Shown piece by piece: positions 59,461-64,000 of a DNA stretch of 64,000 nt. The DNA comes from Streptomyces sp. NBC_01241 (lineage in GTDB: Bacteria > Actinomycetota > Actinomycetes > Streptomycetales > Streptomycetaceae). The translations under genes and the position numbers were made by a program. Within the stretch, counting starts at the first letter, position 1, and the number at the start of each line of letters is the position of its first letter. Below the pieces are notes generated by a model. The model did not search any database. It had not been told where the DNA came from and saw nothing but the letters and a program-made list of their open reading frames with translations. The DNA lies in assembly GCF_041435435.1 (NCBI RefSeq), contig NZ_CP108494.1:7660501-7724500 (forward strand), in the 5' to 3' direction.

Positions 59461-59834
59461 GGTGGGGAGCTCACTGACGGCGCAGTCGCCGGGTGCCGGG
59501 ACGGTGCGGGCACCAGCCTCTGCAGGCCGGTTCGGCCCTCTCCCGCCTCCTGCGCCGGGCCGCCTACCCCTGGAACACCGCAGCCCTCCGGTCCCGATCC
59601 GGCCGGAAGGCCCGGGCCCGCGCCTCGCGTTTTGTCAGGTGAGGCCGGGATCGACGATGATGATCGCGGGCGGCGCCGCATCATGCCCGTCCACCCCGAA
59701 CGGAGCACAAACGGGCAGTGAACTCCCACTTCCGTTCATCCGATAGCCTCTGCCGATGCGCCGACGTGCCGCCGGCCCGTTTCCGGGCCGCACTGTCGCG
59801 CGCCGACCCCGTCAGCACCAAGGAGTGAGTTCGT
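59461..59834. other. 374-bp gene-free region upstream of the CDP-alcohol operon
   Basis: No convincing gene. A TAGCCT (59744-59749), 6 bases before an ATG at 59756, looks like a -10 element. It could start the operon mRNA with an untranslated or very short leader before the ribosome site AAGGAG at 59820. Confidence 0.5.
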
Positions 59835-61664
59835 CTGCCGACCGCCATCCTCACCGGTGCACCGGTACCCGGATCGTCGCTCGCGGACGATCTGCGGTCG
59901 CTGGGCTTCGACGTACAGATCGCCGCCGATGCGACCGAGGCCGCACGGCTGCTCGCCGACATCCCCGCCGACCGCCGCGTCGCACTGGTCGACCCCCGTT
60001 TCGTCGGTCACGTCCACGCCCTGCGGCTCGGACTCACCGACCCGCGCTTCCCCGCCGCCACGGTGCCCGGCGCGCTCACCGCGCAGCCGGAGGCGCGCCC
60101 CGCGCTCGTCCGCGCCCTGAGCACCACCGCCGCGGCCGTCGGCGCGGGCGTCCCGGCCGGTCCGGGCGTCACGGCGACGGTCACCGACCGCACCGTCCCG
60201 GGCCGCCTCGCCGTCACCATGGACGCCGAAGGCACCCCCGTGCAACGCCCCGAGCTCGGCTCGCTGGTCGCCGCCGTGCCGGCCGGCGAGTCCGCGCGCG
60301 CCACCGCGCAGAGCGCCGTTGCCGCGGTCGACGACGAGGCGGTACGACTGCGCAGCGCCGTGAAGGCCCGCGACGGATTCTTCACCACGTTCTTCATCAG
60401 CCCGTACTCCCGCTACATCGCCCGCTGGTGCGCCCGCCGCGGCCTCACCCCGAACCAGGTCACCACAGCGTCCCTGCTCATCGCGCTGATCGCGGCGGGC
60501 AGCGCGGCCACCGGCACCCGCGACGGCTACATCGCCGCCGGACTGCTGCTGCTCTTCTCGTTCGTCCTGGACTGCACCGACGGGCAGCTCGCCCGCTATT
60601 CGCTGCAGTACTCGACGATGGGCGCCTGGCTGGACGCCACCTTCGACCGGGCCAAGGAGTACGCGTACTACGCGGGCCTCGCACTCGGCGCCGCCCGCGG
60701 CGGCGACGACGTCTGGGCACTGGCCCTCGGCGCGATGGTGCTCCAGGCCTGCCGCCATGTCATCGACTTCTCGTTCAACGAGGCGAACCACGACGCGGTG
60801 GCCAATTCGAGCCCCACGGCAGCCCTCTCCGACCGGCTCGACAGCGTCGGCTGGACGGTGTGGCTGCGCCGGATGATAGTGCTGCCGATCGGCGAGCGCT
60901 GGGTGATGATCGCCGTACTGACCGCGGTGACCACGCCCCGGATCGTCTTCTACGCCCTGCTCATCGGCTGCGCCTTCGCCGCCTGCTACACCACGGCGGG
61001 CCGTCTGCTGCGCTCGCTGACCCGCAAGGCGGAGCGCACCGACCGAGCGACCCGCGCACTCGCGGACCTGACCGACTCCGGTCCCCTCGCACGGTTCGTG
61101 GCGGCACATGGCCCCCGGATCGGGGGTGCCTGGAGCGCACCCGTGATCGCGTTCGTCGGCGCGGGGGCCCTGATCGCCGCCGCGTTGCAGCAGCCGTTCG
61201 GCAGCAAGCAGATGATCTTCGCCGCGGTGTTCTACGCGATCTGCTCGGGCATGGCGGTCGCTCACCCCCTCAAGGGCGCCCTCGACTGGCTCGTATCCCC
61301 GATATTCAGGGCGGCGGAGTACTGCACCGTCCTCGTCCTCGCCGCCCGCAGCGATGTCCCGGGAGCCCTTCCGGCAGCCTTCGGCCTCGTCTCGGCCGTC
61401 GCCTACCATCACTACGACACCGTGTACCGCATCCGCGGCGGCACCGGCGCGCCGCCCCAGTGGCTGGTACGCGCGATCGGTGGGCACGAGGGCCGCACCC
61501 TGGTGGTGGCCGTACTCGCCGCCGTATTCACCCGGCATTCAGCTTTCACCCTGGCACTGACCGCGCTCGCAGCGGCTGTGGCACTGGTGGTCCTCGCGGA
61601 GTCCATCCGCTTCTGGGTGTCCTCCGGAGCACCCGCCGTTCACGACGAAGGAGAACCCGCATGA
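59835..61664 (+). CDS. CDP-alcohol phosphatidyltransferase with N-terminal domain (DUF5941-type)
   Basis: About 609 residues. The frame clearly codes from about 59835 (LPTAILTGAPVPGSSLADDL) and is closed by TGA 59826, so only CTG 59835 fits as a start near AAGGAG (59820-59825). The CDP-alcohol phosphotransferase motif is complete: DCTDGQLARYS...MGAWLDATFD, i.e. D-x2-D-G-x2-A-R-x8-G-x3-D-x3-D. About eight transmembrane helices follow to the C-terminus. The first 170 residues are soluble, with strands like GFDVQIAADATEAARLLADI, and possibly a nucleotide-type fold. The stop overlaps the next gene by ATGA. It should move a phospho-alcohol from a CDP carrier to an acceptor alcohol. Confidence 0.87.
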   Translation: MPTAILTGAPVPGSSLADDLRSLGFDVQIAADATEAARLLADIPADRRVALVDPRFVGHVHALRLGLTDPRFPAATVPGALTAQPEARPALVRALSTTAAAVGAGVPAGPGVTATVTDRTVPGRLAVTMDAEGTPVQRPELGSLVAAVPAGESARATAQSAVAAVDDEAVRLRSAVKARDGFFTTFFISPYSRYIARWCARRGLTPNQVTTASLLIALIAAGSAATGTRDGYIAAGLLLLFSFVLDCTDGQLARYSLQYSTMGAWLDATFDRAKEYAYYAGLALGAARGGDDVWALALGAMVLQACRHVIDFSFNEANHDAVANSSPTAALSDRLDSVGWTVWLRRMIVLPIGERWVMIAVLTAVTTPRIVFYALLIGCAFAACYTTAGRLLRSLTRKAERTDRATRALADLTDSGPLARFVAAHGPRIGGAWSAPVIAFVGAGALIAAALQQPFGSKQMIFAAVFYAICSGMAVAHPLKGALDWLVSPIFRAAEYCTVLVLAARSDVPGALPAAFGLVSAVAYHHYDTVYRIRGGTGAPPQWLVRAIGGHEGRTLVVAVLAAVFTRHSAFTLALTALAAAVALVVLAESIRFWVSSGAPAVHDEGEPA

Positions 61665-62398
61665 TCGGCCTCGTACTGGCAGCCGGTGCAGGACGGCGTC
61701 TGCGCCCCTATACCGACACGCTCCCTAAGGCCCTCGTGCCGGTCGACGGCGAGAAGACAGTGCTGGACCTCACCTTGGCGAACTTCGCGGAGATCGGTCT
61801 CACCGAGGTCGCCGTCGTCGTCGGGTACCGCAAGGAAGCCGTGTACGACCGCAAGGCCGAGCTGGAGGCCAAGTACGGCGTCACCCTCACCCTGATCGAC
61901 AACGACAAGGCCGAGGAGTGGAACAACGCCTACTCCCTGTGGTGCGCCCGTGACGTCCTGACGCGCGGTGTGATCCTGGCCAACGGCGACACCGTCCACC
62001 CGGTCTCCGTCGAGAAGACCCTCCTCGCCGCCCGCGGTGACGGCCGGAAGATAATCCTCGCCCTCGACACGGTGAAGCACCTCGCCGACGAGGAGATGAA
62101 GGTCATCACCGAGGGCGACAAGGGTGTGCGGCGCATCACGAAGCTGATGGACCCGGCCACCGCGACCGGTGAGTACATCGGTGTCACCCTCATCGAGCCG
62201 GAGGCCGCCGCCGAGCTCGCCGACGCGCTGAAGACCACGTATCTGCGCGACCCCGACCTCTACTACGAGGACGGCTACCAGGAGCTCGTGAACCGCGGCT
62301 TCACCGTCGACGTGGCCCCCATCGGCGACGTGACGTGGGTGGAGATCGACAACCACGACGACCTCGCGAAGGGCCGTGAGATCGCGTGCCAGTACTGA
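61661..62398 (+). CDS. Sugar/polyol-phosphate nucleotidyltransferase
   Basis: A 245-residue nucleotidyltransferase. The signature LVLAAGAGRRLRPYTDTLPK (G-x-G-x-R-L and Lys) binds the NTP; ILANGDTVHPVSV provides the metal-binding Asp, and WVEIDNHDDLAKG matches the C-terminal Asp motif of cytidylyl- and thymidylyltransferases of the RmlA/IPCT type. Because flanking enzymes use CDP-activated alcohols, CTP is the likely nucleotide, making a CDP-polyol. It overlaps the upstream gene by ATGA and the downstream gene by 13 bases. Confidence 0.88.
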   Translation: MIGLVLAAGAGRRLRPYTDTLPKALVPVDGEKTVLDLTLANFAEIGLTEVAVVVGYRKEAVYDRKAELEAKYGVTLTLIDNDKAEEWNNAYSLWCARDVLTRGVILANGDTVHPVSVEKTLLAARGDGRKIILALDTVKHLADEEMKVITEGDKGVRRITKLMDPATATGEYIGVTLIEPEAAAELADALKTTYLRDPDLYYEDGYQELVNRGFTVDVAPIGDVTWVEIDNHDDLAKGREIACQY

Positions 62399-63447
62399 CC
62401 CGTCTCATTCCGTCCCCGGTCGTCGTCGACATCCGTCGCGGCGCCCTGGACGATCTGGCCGGCCTCCTCGCCGACCAGCGGATCTCCGCCTCCGGCATAC
62501 TCGCCGTCGCGATCAGCGACGGTTCGGGGCGGGCGCTGCGCGAGCGGCTGGCCCCCGCGCTGCCCGGCGCCCACTGGTACCCGGTCACCGACGGCACCCT
62601 CGACTCGGCCGTCAAGCTCGCCGACGACATCAGGGGCAACCGTTACGACGCGGTGGTCGGCCTCGGTGGCGGCAAGATCGTCGACGTGGCGAAGTACGCC
62701 GCGGCACGCGTCGGCCTGCCCATGGTCGCGGTGGCGACGAACCTCGCGCACGACGGTCTCTGCTCGCCCGTCGCGACCCTGGACAACGACAACGGCCGGG
62801 GCTCCTACGGGGTCCCCACTCCGATCGCCGTCGTCATCGACCTCGACGTCGTCCGCGACGCACCGGCCCGTTTCGTGCGCTCCGGCATCGGCGACGCGGT
62901 GTCCAACATCTCCTGCGTGGCCGACTGGGAACTCGCCCACGAGGTCAAGGGCGAGGAGATCGACGGACTCGCCGCGGCCATGGCCCGGCAGGCCGGCGAG
63001 GCCGTGCTGCGCCACCCCGGCGGGATCGGTGACGACGCCTTCCTCAAGGTGCTGGCCGAGGGCCTTGTGCTGACCGGCATCTCGATGTCGGTCGCCGGGG
63101 ACTCCCGGCCCGCCTCGGGCGCCTGCCACGAGATCAACCACGCCTTCGACCTGCTGTACCCCAGGCGTGCGGCGAGCCACGGCGAGCAGGTCGGCCTCGG
63201 TGCCTGCTTCGCCATGCATCTGCGCGGTGCGCGCGAGGAGTCGCTGCTCATGGTGGCCACCCTGCGCCGCCACGGTCTGCCCGTCCTGCCCGAAGAGATC
63301 GGCTTCACCGCCGACGAGTTCGTCCAGGCCGTCGACTACGCCCCGCAGACCCGCCCGGGACGCTTCACGATCCTGGAACACCTCAACCTGTCCACAGACC
63401 AGATCAGGGACGCGTACGCCGACTATGCAAAAGCCATCCATAGCTGA
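62386..63447 (+). CDS. Glycerol-1-phosphate dehydrogenase-like (iron-containing alcohol dehydrogenase family)
   Basis: 353 residues, GTG 62386. The NAD-binding part has GLGGGKIVDVAKYAA and VATNLAHDGLCSPVA. The metal-binding half has SRPASGACHEINHAFDLLYP and AASHGEQVGLGACFAMHL, giving the Asp/His/His ligand set of the sn-glycerol-1-phosphate dehydrogenase (EgsA/AraM) branch. Such enzymes reduce dihydroxyacetone phosphate to G1P; related ones make other polyol phosphates. It overlaps the nucleotidyltransferase and the next CDP-alcohol gene, so product channelling from polyol phosphate to CDP-polyol is plausible. Confidence 0.87.
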   Translation: MPVLTRLIPSPVVVDIRRGALDDLAGLLADQRISASGILAVAISDGSGRALRERLAPALPGAHWYPVTDGTLDSAVKLADDIRGNRYDAVVGLGGGKIVDVAKYAAARVGLPMVAVATNLAHDGLCSPVATLDNDNGRGSYGVPTPIAVVIDLDVVRDAPARFVRSGIGDAVSNISCVADWELAHEVKGEEIDGLAAAMARQAGEAVLRHPGGIGDDAFLKVLAEGLVLTGISMSVAGDSRPASGACHEINHAFDLLYPRRAASHGEQVGLGACFAMHLRGAREESLLMVATLRRHGLPVLPEEIGFTADEFVQAVDYAPQTRPGRFTILEHLNLSTDQIRDAYADYAKAIHS

Positions 63448-64000
63448 ACTCCGTCCCGTCGTGCACCCGCCGGGCGTGAAGGACCGGCGCAGCGGCGAAC
63501 ACTGGGCGGGTCGGCTCTACATGCGCGAGATCTCCCTGCGCGTGGACCGGCACCTGGTGAACACCAGGATCACGCCCAACCAGCTGACCTACGTGATGAC
63601 CGTCGCGGGCGCGCTCGCCGCGCCGGCGCTGCTCGTTCCCGGCATTCCCGGAGCGCTGCTCGGCGTCCTCATGGTCCAGCTCTACCTGCTGTTCGACTGT
63701 GTCGACGGCGAGGTGGCCCGCTGGAAGAAGCAGTTCTCACTGGCCGGGGTCTACATGGACCGCGTCGCCGCGTATCTCTGCGACGCCGCCGTGCTGGTCG
63801 GCTTCGGCCTGCGCGCCGCCGATCTGTGGGGCTCCGGACGGATCGACTGGCTGTGGGCCTTCCTGGGCACTCTCGCGGCCCTCGGCGCCATCCTGATCAA
63901 GGCCGAGACCGACCTCGTCGGCGTCGCACGCCACCAGGGCGGTCTGCCGCCGGTCAAGGAGGCCGCCTCCGAGCCGCGCTCGTCCGGCATGGCGCTCGCC
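63425..64000 (+). CDS. Second CDP-alcohol phosphatidyltransferase (3' partial)
   Basis: ATG 63425 begins inside the dehydrogenase gene (23-base overlap), and the frame is open to the window edge (192 codons seen). After a soluble N-terminus (KDRRSGEHWAGRLYMREISL) and ITPNQLTYVMTVAGALAAP comes the motif DCVDGEVARWK...LAGVYMDRVAAYLCD. Compared with D-x2-D-G-x2-A-R-x8-G-x3-D-x3-D, the first three Asp are present but the fourth position is Ala. That Asp is the proposed catalytic base. Either this subfamily uses another residue (an Asp lies four residues later) or the protein has a changed role. Confidence 0.85.
   Translation, partial: MQKPSIAELRPVVHPPGVKDRRSGEHWAGRLYMREISLRVDRHLVNTRITPNQLTYVMTVAGALAAPALLVPGIPGALLGVLMVQLYLLFDCVDGEVARWKKQFSLAGVYMDRVAAYLCDAAVLVGFGLRAADLWGSGRIDWLWAFLGTLAALGAILIKAETDLVGVARHQGGLPPVKEAASEPRSSGMALA

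Noticed and set aside
59756..59834. ATG 59756 as the start of the CDP-alcohol phosphotransferase gene
   Set aside because: It is in a different frame from the conserved protein, and the sequence between shows no family similarity; it could at most encode a leader.

Overview
The window is chromosomal DNA from a high-GC actinobacterium, almost certainly a Streptomyces or a close relative. The evidence is very high GC at third codon positions, a complete mce lipid-uptake operon, SsgA-like and WhiB-like developmental proteins, a two-domain laccase, an SCO6745-family protein, and rare TTA codons confined to a few genes. I see no rRNA, tRNA, CRISPR array, prophage or polyketide/NRPS cluster.

Left part (1-15300): a translationally coupled mce operon. 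It has two YrbE-type permeases (the first cut by the window edge), six Mce proteins, four Mce-associated membrane proteins and a secreted lytic transglycosylase, the last carrying a TTA codon. Next come a divergent pair of end-joining genes (a LigC-type ligase and a LigD-type polymerase) and a YhgE/ABC-2-like membrane protein. From 15293 to 17227 two sugar-metabolism genes (a DUF1080-type protein and a ThuA/sorbosone dehydrogenase protein) are decayed by deletions, frameshifts and a stop. A 160-bp element with 25-bp perfect terminal inverted repeats follows.

Middle part (17700-37700): laccase, SNF2 helicase, WhiB-like protein, TPR protein, acyl-ACP desaturase with a palindromic operator, SsgA-like protein, a decayed YCF48-like gene, small stress-type genes, endonuclease V, and a membrane-spanning XRE/peptidoglycan-binding regulator. 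A fatty-acid degradation block then runs in one direction: CaiB-type racemase/transferase, a C-terminal acyl-CoA dehydrogenase remnant, thiolase, and the FadB-type fusion enzyme. A MerR-type regulator, a macro-domain protein and a truncated LuxR-type gene end this part.

Right part (37800-64000): secreted peptidases (M4, M1, S15-type, M14), an MpaB-type oxygenase, an ABC-F protein, Tex, an SCO6745-family protein, two DJ-1/PfpI proteins (one an AraC-type regulator), enoyl-CoA hydratase, an HdeD-like membrane protein, an anti-sigma-type ATPase, idi, a methyltransferase-acetyltransferase fusion behind a 22-codon leader ORF, and a cation diffusion facilitator.

The window closes on a tightly coupled four-gene operon: CDP-alcohol phosphotransferase, nucleotidyltransferase, glycerol-1-phosphate dehydrogenase-like enzyme and a second CDP-alcohol phosphotransferase. 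Its logic is that of a CDP-activated polyol-phosphate or unusual phospholipid pathway. It is my best candidate for an undescribed system.

Other themes are six decayed genes or gene fragments in 50 kb, strong hairpins between nearly every convergent gene pair, several promoter-to-start spacings that predict leaderless mRNAs, and TTA (bldA-type) codons in three cell-wall or secretion genes.
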